Below, piece after piece: positions 1 to 23,779 of a stretch of 64,000 bases of DNA. This DNA comes from Prunella strophiata. Taxonomy: Eukaryota > Chordata > Aves > Passeriformes > Prunellidae. The DNA lies in assembly GCA_036583965.1 (NCBI GenBank), contig JAZBQD010000034.1, forward strand, positions 7,638,540 to 7,702,539. Direction: 5' to 3'. Made by a program: the position numbers and the translations under genes. The notes under the pieces are model-generated. The model ran no database searches. It saw only the letters and a program-made list of their open reading frames with translations, and was not told the DNA's origin. The stretch's first letter is position 1. Each line of letters opens with the position of its first letter.

Positions 1-1703
1 AGTTCACATAGGGATGGGATTACAGCAGTAAAGCAACATTTCAGAAGAAGCTGAAAAGAGTATTTAATTTTTTTCTTTTCTTTTTTTCCCTTGATGAAAT
101 TATTTTGCCTCAACAGTACTTTTTATTCTGTCCCAGGCTGAACTTGGCTTTGAGCTCAGTGGCTGAGCTCATCAAGCTCCATGTCATATGAAATGTTGAC
201 ATAAGTTTCAAGCTCCCCCAGAGGCAAACAGCTGCTTTGTGTGTCCAGAATGCCTGCTAAATGATTTCTGTGATTCACCCAAACACCAGACATATCCCTA
301 ACGACCAAGCAAGCAGAATGCTGCATCTGCAGCAACAGAAATCCATGTCACCCACAGTACAGCCACTCAATTTGAGAACTAGGGCATCTATATGCAATGC
401 AAGTCCTGCAGTAAAGCAATTTCCCAACTTCAGCTTAAACACTCAGAGCTGCTGCAAAGCACAAGGCAGTTGAGATGAATACAGAATAGCAGCATGAAAT
501 CTCTTTGACAACAAAGGGAACAGGCTACATAATGGAACAGCTTCATTTACCCTCAAACTTCTGCAGGTAGGGTTTTTGGAAAGCAGTTTATACCTGCAAA
601 CCCTGGCCTGACCTGCAATAATTCAACAGCCTTGCTAAAATGAAACACTGATGAGTTGAGTTTGACTTCTGTAGTTCAAAACCTTTTCAGGCACATCTCC
701 AAAGCTCAGCTGGAATTAGATGATGCATCCCTCACATGGACAGGAAAGACCCATGAAGATTCCTGCTCCATGGGAACTGCTGGAGACAGAGCAGCTCTGC
801 TTTCAATAGAGGGAGCCTGAAAGGTGTTTTAATACAGGACAGGTGTGCTCAGCACAAACACACCTGAGAAAAACCCAATCTTTGCCAGCTTCACTCTTAC
901 ACTAAGTAGCAAGTGAGTGAAATATAAAAGGATAGTTTTCCATCTTCACCCACAGATGAACTCCAAACAGGGAGGTCTCTGAGTCAGCTACATCATCTGC
1001 TTGCTGGTGACATAGGGCCAAAGCACAGCATTACAAAAAGAGCCTAAGCTTTGATACTGGAAACAAGTTACCGTCCTGCCATCACCCACACTAAAAGAAT
1101 ACTTTACAATTAAGAGGTTTTCTATCACACAGAGCATTACAGAGCTAACTATGGCAAAGAGGCCAGCAGCCATCAGCAGGATATCACTCCAGTGTTTTAT
1201 AAACTATTTCAAAATGACTGTCAGAATTATGTCTGGAAAAGAGGACATCCATGTAACAGCAGCAGATAAACTGTTGGTTTCATTAGCAATTTCCTCTTGA
1301 TATTACTCAGAATGTGCAAAAGAGCATTTCTGATTTATTGCAGGTCCAGATCTTATCCTTAAATGTGTGCCACAAGTAGCTCCTGTAACAGAGTACACCA
1401 AAATTCTCTTACAACCCTCTCCATTTAGCTTCTTTTTAAGAAACAGTGGGATCTGTGCTTAACTCCCTCATATCACAGAAACTGCATTGCTGACCTTCTC
1501 CTGAGACCCTCAACAGGGATCTAAGGAGGCTGCTTTGGCATCAAGCCCAGGATGCTCAAGTTACAATTCTTTCCCCTCCCTTGGGGTGGCAATGGGAAAC
1601 CAGCCACGGTACCATCCTACTCAATGACAACTCTAAATAGCAATGGGAGCTGCAGCAGCAAGTCATGCTATCAAATAAATACGCTGACAAAGGCTCAGCC
1701 AAG
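1..1703 (-). other. LSM11 3'UTR and downstream sequence
   Basis: No conserved coding sequence was found downstream of the LSM11 stop on the minus strand. Minus-strand AATAAA signals (TTTATT on the plus strand) lie at about 1334-1339 and 122-127, giving possible 3'UTRs of about 0.37 or 1.6 kb. Open frames here are short and show no family similarity. The true 3' end cannot be fixed from sequence alone. Confidence 0.45.
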
Positions 1704-8928
<7,225 letters not shown>

Positions 8929-9026
8929 GCCGGGCGGCGGCCCGCCGCACCGCCCGGCGCCGCCGCCAGGGAGCGCTGCCGCGCAACGCCGCGGGCCTGA
9001 GGGCGGAGCGGCCGCCATGGGCGGGA

Positions 9027-9108
9027 GGGCCCGGGAAGGGGCCCGGGAGGGACCCGGGAAAGGGCCGGGGAGGAGCCCGGGAAAGGGCCCGGGAGGGATC
9101 CGGGAGGA
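9027..9108. repeat. GC-rich minisatellite in LSM11 5' region
   Basis: Imperfect tandem copies of an approximately 11-13 nt unit resembling GGGCCCGGGAAA, just upstream of the LSM11 start codon. The plus strand has many runs of three or more G, giving G-quadruplex potential. The minus (LSM11 sense) strand is C-rich. Confidence 0.7.
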
Positions 9109-9182
9109 GCCGCGGGGAGCACGGACACCTCCCAGCTGCATCCGGCACCGGAGAGCGTCCAGCAAAGGCCGCAAAGATGGTG

Positions 9183-9543
9183 AATGGTCTGGAGCATCTC
9201 TCTTTCATAAGAGACGCTGCGGGAGCTGGGCCTGCTTAGCCGAGACTCAAAGAGGGGGTGTCAAAAGGATGGTGCCAAACTTTTCGCCGTGATAGGACGA
9301 GGAGCAGTGCACGTGAACTGAAACACAAGAAATGTCACCTCAAAATGAGAAAGAACTTTACATTGAGGGTGGCAGAGCACTGGAACAGCTGCCTGAGCGA
9401 GGAGTTTCCCTCTCTGGAGACATCCCAGACCCACCTGAACACGTTCCTGGATAACCTGCTCCAGGTGTCCCCACCCTGGCAGGGCAGTTGGGCTGGATGA
9501 TCTCCAGAAGCTGCTTCCAACCCTGACAAATTTGTGATTATTT
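9183..9543 (+). mobile_element. CR1 LINE 3' fragment
   Basis: Sense CR1 blocks appear in order: GGTCTGGAGCATCTCTC, GGGAGCTGGGCCTGCTTAGC, a GGTGTCAAAAGGATGG block, an AGGACGAGGAGCAGTGC block, GCAGAGCACTGGAACAGCTG and GGCTGGATGATCTCCAGAAG. It ends AAATTTGTGATTA. Relative to the family, a segment in the middle of the 3' region seems deleted. It lies directly upstream of the LSM11 CpG-rich 5' region, in the opposite orientation to that gene. Confidence 0.9.
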
Positions 9544-11410
9544 AAAGTTACCCCCCACTGGTGCAACCAGCCCACCCTGGGGACCAAACCCCTGCCCCAG
9601 GCCATGAAATCCACCTGGGCAATGGACAGTTGCAATGTAATTTGCACTTTAATGCATAAAAGGATACACAGGGCAGAGTAATTTCACTGAGGAACAGCAA
9701 GGAAATGCTTTTTTAAAGGTTTTACTATAATGATTCACCATCTCCATTAATGTTTCATAACGGGTTCCCGTACCTTTAATGCTTCTTGTTAGGGCAATAC
9801 ATCAGCCACAGGTTGTTCACCAGCTTCAGAGGAAACACTTCCTTCTTCACTGGGTCACAGTACAGGACTCCTGCAGCTACAGAAATACCTGTGTGTTGTG
9901 TGTGCCACCAACACCAGGCTGCTGCTTGAGGCTTGGGAATAGTTATATTCACCTACAGCTGAAGGGAGTCATATATGTGTACACCTTACACATGAGGATA
10001 CCACAGGGAATTTCTTTCTCTAGTATTTATCTTAATACACATTAAAGGCCAGTTGTCTGGTTGTACAGACAATCCTGATCTTGGTTCCAAAGTCTGCATC
10101 CATATGTGAACAGCTATGTTGACTTTCACATATTATTGTAAGAATGAGTTAATTAGAAAACACTATGACCTAATACAGACCTGTTTTTTATATATACACA
10201 CAATGTACATACATAAAGATACTGTGGAATGTATCAGGCAGTCATAATATATAAAATAAAAAACCTGTATAATGCTTTACAAACATAAATCATGGCTGCC
10301 AAATTATTTTTTAAATCTTTCATCTGCTACCAGGCTGAGTAAATCCAGCTGTTACCAGTTCTGGTATGTAATGTCCAAAGTCAGGCACCAAGCAGTAACA
10401 TGGAATTTCAAAGTCAAGTAAATTGCATTTATGTTAGAAGATAAAAAAACCACAAAGTTCTTAGGAGTAAATGACTGGTGCAATGATTCATTCTGAATCA
10501 TTATCTCACCATCAAGCCACATCCTCCTCCTAGGAATCATGCAGCCCATTGTACAAACTAAAACCAAAATACATTCTCTCATTGCATGTAATTAATCAGT
10601 ACAGAGAAGTAGGGGGGAAGCCCTGTGCTATTATAAACTCACAGACTCATTGCTTAACCTCAGGAACAACTCACAAAGTTGAAGTATACATCAGCACCTG
10701 GTCAGGGTTTTTTTTGGAAAAAAAACCACCAAAAACCTTACACATTGCCTTAAATGTGTAAGTTCTTCTTCAGCAAGGGGGATCAGAGTAGGATGATAAG
10801 AGAATACACAGGAATCTAACTCAGTTACTGTGACCAGTACACACTTGATCCTTTCTTTCTATTTTTTATGGCCAGTCCCAACTGCTGACCATGTCTTTGT
10901 TAGCAACAACAGGCCCAGTTACTGTTCTGGATGTTTTTGCAACCAGCTTGGTTAGAAGCAATAATAGCCATATAAACACCTATCATTATACCTGTATTTC
11001 TACACTGAAATAGGTTATTTCCCTCAAATTCCAGTTACACTGGGACAAATCCATTAGCAGAAATATTTCTGCTCTGAGAGGTCAATTTTGACAAAGGGTC
11101 TTGAGTGACAGTTAAACCAGAACTGAACTGTGCATGGAGCAGGCAGCACACACTCCTCCCTTCCCTCTAACAAACATGGATTGGCAGCACTGCTCTGTCT
11201 GTGTCATTCCCAGGGAGATCAGAAAGCAGCAGCACAAATTGTTGTTGGCTCCATCTTTGCAGGCACCTGGAATGTTCTGCTATGTTGTGCTCTATTTTTT
11301 TTTTAAATATGCTGTGTTGTGCACAATAGAAAATACGTGAATTCCCAGGCCATGGTATATCAGGAAAGATATCTATCCATGTTTTAAAGAATTCCAGCCT
11401 GTACAGTATC
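9544..11410. other. Intergenic LSM11-THG1L
   Basis: AT-rich DNA between the LSM11 promoter side and the THG1L 3' side. Open frames are short, have no family similarity and lack plausible exon structure. A longer THG1L 3'UTR could extend into the region. I see no RNA gene or recognisable repeat here. Confidence 0.5.
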
Positions 11411-12102
11411 TTTATTATTAACTTCACTGCTTGGAACTGTCACCACTTACTAGTTCAAGTCCCAGGAATGAGAAAGGCCACATAATAGCAGGGAAGGTAC
11501 TATTTATATTTTTTAAAAGTATAAAAATCCTGTACATTTGACAAATACTTTTAAAATCAAGCATAGAAAACAGCTGGGCTACTCCATTGCATTTCAGTAA
11601 GAATCAGACATCAGGCAGTTGAACAGTTTGTCACACATCTGACTAAACACACCAGCCTTGAAATTTAATACTAAATCCCAAATGAAGAATTCTGGTCCAT
11701 CTCAGTTAAAACAAAAATCAAAATAATAATTTTCTGTTCAAATATTTGGGCTTTTTTATAGTTCAGCACTACAATAAAATACCTCGTTGTTTAAATGCTA
11801 CAGAAATACAGAAAAATTCTACATGCTTTTTTTTACAAATACACATGTACAAGGCAGGAACAGTCTTAATTCATCATGAGTTCTTAAAATTCAAAATATA
11901 GTATGATTTTAGCTTTCCACACGGGCATATCCTTGTATGTCAGACAGCACCAGTGTCTTCTTTTTAGGCAACAACAGTGCTAAACCCAGTGTAGTTGCTG
12001 AGTGTTCCAGGTCAAACTCTGCCAGCCACCATTTGTACTCCTCACTTGCCAACAACCCAAGCAGAGCAAAATGTAAACTACCAATTATGGTCATCAGAGA
12101 TA
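11411..12102 (-). other. Probable THG1L 3'UTR
   Basis: Sequence between the THG1L stop codon at 12103 and the nearest downstream minus-strand AATAAA (TTTATT at 11411-11416 on the plus strand), giving a 3'UTR of about 0.7 kb. The end is inferred only from the signal. Confidence 0.4.
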
Positions 12103-16066
<3,964 letters not shown>

Positions 16067-16446
16067 GACCGGCGCGGAAGCGGAAAGAGCGGCTCGCAGC
16101 CCTTGTGGGCGGCCCGGAGCAGCGCTCGGCGGTGCCGGCGGAGGGCGGGCGGAGCGCGGGGCGGCTCCGGCAACGGCGCCCATGGCGGCTGCGGGGCGCG
16201 GAGCCGGGGCCGGGGACCCGTGCGCCCCGGGCCGAGCGCGCCGAGCAACGAGCACGGGATGGGCGGTCGGGGCGGCCCCACCGGTGGGCGCGGGACGGGG
16301 GGACAGCGCGACCGAGCCGGCGGGGCTGGGGCTCGGTGCGCGCCCCGCGGTTGGTGCGGGATGCGGGTTCGGTGCGCGCCGGCGGCGCGGGGCCGCGGGG
16401 AGCGTTGGCGCAACGGTGGCGGCGGCCGAGGAGCGGCAGCGGAGCG

Positions 16447-19400
16447 ATGGAGCGCAGGGTCAGGCACTGCCGCTTCCGCGCCCGGGCGAGCCCCGCCTCG
16501 CCCCCCAGGCACAGGGAGGTCTTGGGGCCCCTCGGAGGGCTGCGCGTCCAAGTGCAGGAGCACCCGAGCCGGCCCGGGCACAGCGAGGGAGCGGCCAAGA
16601 AGAGCAGGTGCATCTCGGCTCCGGCGGCGGTTGAGAAAGAGGCCCGGAGTGCGATCAGGAGAGAAAGGGACCATGAAAGGGGCAGCGGTGACCGCCAGAA
16701 CGAGGAGAAGGTCCTGGAGCAAACTGGGAATAAGCCCTGGAGAAGAGCTGCCGTCCAAACGGAGCGACCCAGCGTGACCTACGAGGCCCGCTCAGTGAAG
16801 GTGGAGAAGAGCGATGCCCCGGCTGGATCCCTGTGCGAGCTTGGGAACCCTCCTCAGGATCAGAACATCCCGGTCTTGTTTCAGTCCTTACCTCCCAGGT
16901 CCCACGTACAGCTCCAAGGCCCTCTGCCCTCGCAGCTGATGCATGTGACTCCAGTGCCGGTCAAACAAGTGCCAGTTCAATTGCAGCCTCTACTGCAGCG
17001 GCCAAAGATTGAAACAAAAAACGTTCCCCTCACAGTCCTGCCCTCGGATTCAGGTACTGTGGTCAGAGAGCTTGCAGGGTGGCACGCAGGTGACTGGTTA
17101 TCAGGCAGGAGAACAGAAGTGAAAAGGTCATGTTAGAAAACCATCCCCTTTGCATAGGCTGGGATTAGCACAGCTCCTGCACAGAGTGACACAAAAGCAC
17201 CGAAGCACAGAGTTCTGTAGTGGTTTGTTACAATCAAGGCAGTTTTGTCACCTTCCTCCCTGTCTGCATGAAATGCCCTAAGGGCAGTGTTCAAAATTAC
17301 CCTGACTTGTGATTGCAGTTTTAAGGTCAGGAAGCTGCTTGATTTTTAAAGCTATAAAGTACTCATATACCTCTCTGAAAAAAATCTGGACATAGTAAAT
17401 GAAGAGCATTTTGAAACATCTATATTAGAACTTTTTTTAATATCTAGACATTCAAAATAATTAGTTAAATAAGGTGGTAAAGACTTTTCCCCTTTATCGA
17501 TGATGTGAAAGAGTTAATTTTTAAACCTTTTCCAGGAGGAAATTGCTTGCTCAGGGATCAGTTTTAAGGGGCCTGTGGATTCATCATGCTGCCAGTTCAA
17601 TTTAAATGCAGCCTGTGTTTACAAAGAGCCAAAGCCAGGTATCATGTAACAATCATTTGGGAACACATGTTCCTCCAACAAAATGAGTGTCCAAATACAA
17701 AAAAAGAAGAAAAAAAACCAACTCAACCCAAGTAGAAACCCAAAACAGTAAAACCCATGGTTGAGAAGGCAGGGACTGCACAGGTGTGGGACTAAGCAGC
17801 CTCCCCATCCTTAGTCCTAGTCCCTGCATCCTTAGGGCTTTGGTTACATAGTTCTGGTGGCGATAATAAATTTGCAATGGTGTGGTCTGTGCTATACAAC
17901 AATTAGGTTATAAATTCATAAGAAAGCAAGCCAACTGAAATCCAAACTAGTGTGTTAGCAGTCCCTGTTTATTTCCTTTTTTAAAAAAATTTTAATTATA
18001 CATAACAAAAGCCAGGTAGCTGATTCCTTGTGCAGTGAAAGGGCAAGGGAGGATTCTGTAGGAACTCAGCAAAGGGCAGTGGAGGATTCTGTAGGAACTG
18101 CTCTCCAAATGTGCACCGAGTTTCACCTGTTCCAAAGCTCTGGTGATGCTGTTGCCAAATACCCTGTGGATGTGATATTGAGTGTGACCTGCTGTAGTGC
18201 CTGGAAGGTGATGATCTCTCCTTGCCTTGTTGCACAGGGATGCCAGACACTCCATTCAGCAAGACCAAAAGCGGCCGCGTGAAGCGTCCCATGAACGCGT
18301 TCATGGTGTGGGCGCGCATCCACAGGGCTGCTGTGGCCAAAGCCAACCCCGGTGCCAACAATGCAGAGATCAGCGTGCAGCTCGGCCTGGAGTGGAGCAA
18401 ACTCACTGAAGAGCAGAAGCAGCCCTATTATGAGGAAGCTAACAAAATAAAACTGAGGCACAGGGAGGAATTTCCTGGTAAACACCTTAGTTATTTACCT
18501 GAATGCTGTAGAAGTGAAGGGCTTTTTGGAAAATCGATCTCTTGCATTATGGCAATTAATAGAAAAAAGGTACAGATATTTCAAGTACACAATCCTTCTG
18601 TGTGCTTGAAACGATGAATTTTTTAAAGCATCCAAAATGCTGGTGCTTAGAATACTGCAGCTACAGCAGCTTTTTTGAATGCTTTAGTGGTCTAATGGCC
18701 AGAGACTGAGTTTGTGTGGCCTGCTGCATCAGTTTCCTTGCTCCAGAAACAGCTGCCCAGGTGGCCTGTGGTGACACATGTGTCCATTTCTTAAAAGCAG
18801 GAAAGGGAAATGTCACAGGAAGCACAAACAGCATTGTATTCTGTGGGATTCTTCAACATGTAGACTTGAGGTTCCCACATAATGGTGTGAAAAATGTTTC
18901 ACTTTTCTCAAGTGTTTAAGTTTGTACCTTTAACAATTTCATTTATCCAGAAGATAACAGAATGTAAAACACTTCAAAAAAGCTGTTGAGATACCAGGTG
19001 ATGTGATCCTTTCTCTCTCTGTTGTCATAATGCTGCTTGTTCATGATCCTGCCTAATCTGTCATAAACAAAGAGCATCACTCTCCCTCTCTCCTTGCATC
19101 TTTCAAAAAAAGGCGTTTCTTTAAAGCTGCAATAAGAGTTAACCAGTGTAAGAAACCCAGCAGCTCAGTGTAAATTGATGATCTATTCTTATGTCTGTTA
19201 GTGTTTGGCTAATATTGTCAGGCAAAGGCAAACCTGCTCTTCCACAATCTATCCAGGGTTCCCATTGGATCATATTTTCTGTTATGTCTTGTAACCTGCA
19301 GATACATGTCAGACTTTGAGGGGTTAAGATTTTCCTCCACACTGAAAGCCCACAGTACAGGGAGTGTCATGTTCTCCTTAATGTGGTTTCCTCAGCTGGG

Positions 19401-22400
19401 CCACATCACTCCCCAGTGTTTGGTATTTATTTGTCTCACAAGCAGCTACTACTTGGTAACTTCTAAACAATACCCAAATATTACTATTTCATTTCTATCT
19501 CCAGTAAAATTTCCCATTTCTAGCTCACCAAAACAAGTGGAGCATTGCCATTGCCTAAAGGAGCAGGTTTTGGACTTGTCTTATCCTTCAGAATTACAGA
19601 TAACATCACTTTAGATAAATAATGAAACCATCCAAAATACTGGATTTCTGCATCTTTTTTCATCTCTGACAGGTTGGGTTTATCAGCCAAACAAAAAGAA
19701 GTGTTCTCCACCACCTGGCTCTGCTGCATTTTCGGGCACTTCCCAGAGTACCATCACTACAAATCCAGCTGGCACCCTTCCCTTCTCATCACCTACTTAC
19801 TCTTTTGTCAACTCCAGTGTTAAGAACAGTATTGGACGTCCAGTCTGTGAGTTTTCAGTAATTAATTATTTTAAAAATTCAGAATTTACCTGTTCCAGTA
19901 GTGACAGGGCAAGGGGAAATGGCTTCAAACTGAAAGAGTAGGTTTAGATTAGATATTGGGAAGAAACTTTGTTGTGAGCATGGTGAGGCCCTGGCACAGG
20001 TTGCCCAGAGAAGGTGTGATTATTTACCAACCTTCTTTTCTACTTAAGATGTTAAACTACAGATGTTTCTTTCCCTTATTTGGTCTCCACCTCACAGATA
20101 CCCTGGAAGGATCCTTCTTTTTTACAAAAAGTCCCCACAGGCAGTGAAATAGTGTGAGAGCTCCCAGACCAGTGTAAGAGCTGATCTGCATATTCGTGAG
20201 AGAAAGAGCTCTGGCTCTGTCAGTGCATGGATAGTGGATTTCAACAGCAAATAGCTCAGATCTAGGCAATGGCATTTTCCTCTTTAAGCATCCTGGAAAG
20301 GGCTGCTTTCTTTGCAATGGGACAAGAAAATAAAATGCTTGATTATGCTGTGTAGTAATACTTGGAGATATTAAAACAAAAGAATACTCAGCTTTGTTCT
20401 GATGAAGTTCTGAGTTAATGCTGTCTGAAAATTGCTATGCAATGTATTTTGAAATCTTTCCCTATAAAGGCAGCCCTGTTGATGAGGTGTGATTGGGAGT
20501 GTACATTGACATTTGTGCTCTGCAAAACATTTCAAATTAAAGTTGTCTAGTGGGTACATTCATTGATGTAATAAGGAAACATACTGGGGATTAGGGTGTT
20601 TTAGGCTCCTCAGCACACAGATTTGTTGTAAATTTGGCTCACTTCACATGAGTAGACTTGTGAGGTCTTCTGAGCTGAAGGCACACTCCAGCCAATTTTG
20701 GGGCCTTGCTAGGACAAGACAGAGCCTCACCAGAGCAGTGGACCCACATCAGCCACTTCCTTCCTCCCGTGGGTTTCTGTGGAACGAAGCTTTAACATGT
20801 GGGCTCCAAACCCATCTCTCAGAATGGTGTCACAGTAGTTGCTGGGAAATTTCAGGGGATATTATTCTGTCTGTACCCAGAAATGCTGTGGTTTGCTGTG
20901 ATGCTGTTGATCAGAACTCTCTGTTCATGTCTGATAAGTGACTGTTTTGTTTCCTGAAGGTGAGTCTCCCGCCATCCGTCTGCCGGCTTCTTCCATCCAG
21001 CACGCTGTGCCCATGACCCTTTTCCAGACCACAGCTGCAAGCACCACCTCAGTGGCTGTTGCAGTTCCAACCCTGCCCCTGCGCCCTGTAGTTTCATCAC
21101 AGCACTTTGCTGAGCCTGCTCAGACAGAAGCTTTTGTGTCACCTGGGCTCAATTTCTCCCTGAAGAGACCTGCACCCGTTTTCGCTGAGAGCTTCAGCAA
21201 CAGAAACCCAAGTAACATCAGCAGCACTAGTGGCAGGTTTTCTGTCTCTAACAGTGAGATCCCAGGGATTTCTGTTTTTCCTAGAGGCATAGCTCTTCCC
21301 CAGGCTACCCCTTTTATTCCCTCACCTGCCTATGTGTCTACTCCCATTGGACAGCCAGCCAGTTTGTTTGGAGGAGCTCCTCAGTTTCCATTTTGCCACC
21401 CTTCCTTTATACCTGGACCTCGCTGTTTCCCCTCAAGGTAATGAAATCATTTCAATACCAGTAAGAAAAAATGCTGAAAAGCAGAGAATCTTTTGACTTG
21501 CAGACAGCAGGTGGAGCATTCAGAGGGAAAGGAGCTCTTACCTTCCTGTGTGCTGGGAACCCCCTGGCCTCAGCCTGCTCGTAATACATGCCCAGTTACT
21601 GAAGGCTCCATAGAACTATTGCAGTAATTGGCACTCCCAAGGCCATGGAAAACAGAAGTATCTTCTTTCCACTTTATGGGTCTAAGTGCAGTTGATTTCA
21701 GCAGAAGAGCATTAGGTAGAGATAATGTCAATATACTTTGAAAATGGTCAGATAGAATTTAAGTGGGTGTGTCCTGGAGATGTCTCCTGAGTACAGAATG
21801 GTTGCCATAAGTGCTAATATTTTTGACACCCAGCCTGATGGGAAGTGTCTACAGAATTCTTGTGTAAGTAGTAATTCCTAGTTCTTCTTTTTCAGTCAGT
21901 CAGAGGTCCCCTAATCAAAGAATTTCCAAGCTAACACATGTAGTGTCCTGTGGGTGCTTGCTGGGCTGAGCATGCACAGAAAGCACCAGTGCCCTGGTGC
22001 AGGTGGCAGCTCAAACACCAGGCATCTGATGCTTATTCTTTACAGGGCATCATTTTTCTTTCATGACTGTGCAGTAGCAAACCTAACAAATTATTATGAT
22101 TATTAGATTTAAATTTTGCCTGTTTATGCACTGCTTATTCTCACTAGTAGCAGCAACCAATATGTTCCTGTGGCAGTAAGACCACCTGGTCTTTAATTAG
22201 GGCTAATGATGACCCATCAAACTCAGAAAAACTTCATGACCTGACAAGTGCAATACAAGACATTTCTATTTTTGAGGTCCTTTAAGGAAACACAGAACAC
22301 ATATTCCCAAAATTGCTAAAATTTATCTTTGCTCAGCCCTTGGTGTCTGAAATGAGATGGTTTTGTGAGGCCTCTGAGAGAGAAGAGTTGTTGTAGAATA

Positions 22401-23728
22401 AAAGACTGTTCTGATCTCACACACTTAATGGACTTCTAAAGTCCATTAATGCCAGCTGAATGCCAGCTTTGCTAATGCCAGGGTCTTTCTAATTACAGTG
22501 ATGTATAAGTTCTCTGTCCTATAAACTCATTTCTTGCATACAAGGGTCATAACTTCTGAACTGAAAGTGCAGATCTAGGCACTAAAAATTTAAATATTAG
22601 ATTGGAGTGATGATTAGTCCCCTTGAAACCTCAATAGATATTGTATCAATGTCTTTACAATCCCTGCACTGTGGAGCTCTATTACTACTTCACATATTTT
22701 TGTTTTCTTCACTATGTAGTGAATTTCTCTAAAACACTGTAAATTACAATCCCTGTGTCTTTCTGCATCAGAATAAAAATTCAGGCATCTGCCACTGGAG
22801 GAATACAGTTCCATTTGACATAGTAACTTCCTGCAATTTACTATGTGGTTACTTTTAAAAAATTTATTATTGTGCATTCTTTAAATATTAACATTGACAA
22901 CCACATATTGGGCACAAGGACTCCCTGTCCTGTTTGATAACAGTGTAACAGATGCAAGATCTCACTAAAAATTACAAATAAGAGTGTTTTACCCCAGGTC
23001 TGTCACAAATTTTGGCATACAGAAATTACACAAACTGACTTTTGATGCTTTTTTAACTAATCTGAGTGTGTTGTTTAACTCACTGCATGCTGATTTATCC
23101 TTGGTATTATTTGATTGATAAATACAGTGGGGTTTATGTTTATTCTCAGAGCAACCTTGTGTGTGCATGAGGTTGAAGAGATGCTTATGCACAGAAATGG
23201 AATCTGAACTACTCTTGTTATGGCCCTAGTGCTAAAATTAGGCATGGCTTTAAATTTGTATGTTTTAAAAAAGGGGATAAGCTGAGCAGCAGAGAGCATC
23301 AGTATCATTGTGCAGCCCTGCATTTCTGAAAGCCAACCTTGGATCTCTTCCCTTGCAGCACATTCCCACTCAGAGCTCCGTTTGGCTACGGGAATTTCTC
23401 CAGCTCAGTGCCTCAGTGCTTTGGCTTTTATGAGGAGAGGAACCAGAGGCAGGAGGTGATATTTTCCACTCTGGATGAAGACTATCGTTTCAGGGCATAC
23501 TCAGAAGAGAGGCTACATGAGAACCAGCGTGTCTGTGGGAGCCCTGAGGTCGTGTCCTGTCAGAGCACCTGCAGTGAGGAGCGAGTTCTGAGCCCCCTGC
23601 CACAGCTGGACGTGGAAGTGGTGGAGGAGGTTTTGCCATCCCCCCCTTCTACTCCTTCCAGCACTTACATTGTCAATGTAACTGACAGTGATGAGGAAGA
23701 GGAAGTAAAGTTTTTTCAAGTATTGTAA
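16447..23728 (+). CDS. SOX30: SOX30, SRY-box transcription factor 30 (5 coding exons)
   Basis: Coding exons are 16447-17053, 18238-18477, 19673-19846, 20960-21437 and 23359-23728 (stop at the end), all phase-compatible, giving 622 residues (human about 753). Exon 2 encodes the HMG box (about residues 216-284), with [14 protein letters not shown] and the SOX30-type run [13 protein letters not shown]; this box binds the minor groove of DNA. Just before the box, [11 protein letters not shown] and GMPDTPFSK match the SOX30 family. The C-terminal half is rich in Pro, Ser and Thr, contains APFGYGNF, and ends with [11 protein letters not shown] followed by a short tail. Known SOX30 is a testis-biased factor needed for spermatid development. 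The N-terminus is weakly conserved. The frame stays open upstream to an ATG at 16105, which would give 736 residues, so the start is uncertain. Confidence 0.93.
17054..18237 (+). other. SOX30 intron 1
   Basis: A 1.2-kb intron from a GTACTG donor to a CACAG acceptor. The only structure noticed is a direct repeat of about 19 nt (GGAGGATTCTGTAGGAACT) with a period of about 32 nt, at roughly 18048-18099. Confidence 0.85.
19893..20018 (+). mobile_element. CR1 LINE internal fragment
   Basis: A short sense piece with recognisable CR1 blocks: AGTGACAGGGCAAGGGGAAA, GGTTTAGATTAGATATTGGG, and CCTGGCACAGGTTGCCCAGA. It is truncated at both ends and lies in SOX30 intron 3. Confidence 0.85.
21438..23358 (+). 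other. SOX30 intron 4
   Basis: A 1.9-kb intron between the GTAATG donor and a TTGCAG acceptor. It is AT-rich with no coding exon I can support. It contains a small hairpin at 22425-22449 with 11-bp arms and a 3-nt loop (arm TTAATGGACTT), followed by three nearby AATGCCAG repeats. Confidence 0.8.
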
Positions 23729-23772
23729 TTTTTAAAACTTATTATAAGCCAGAGAGATATTATAGAATGGGA

Positions 23773-23778
23773 AATAAA
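23773..23778 (+). terminator. SOX30 polyadenylation signal
   Basis: A canonical AATAAA lies 45 nt after the SOX30 stop codon and is followed by a T-rich stretch. It implies a very short 3'UTR, at least for one isoform. Confidence 0.6.
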
Positions 23779-23779
23779 T

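Noticed and set aside
18238..18617. SOX30 exon 2 frame extending past 18477
   Set aside because: A GTAAAC donor at 18478 joins in phase to exon 3, which continues the conserved EEFPG-WVYQP sequence. The extension is intron.
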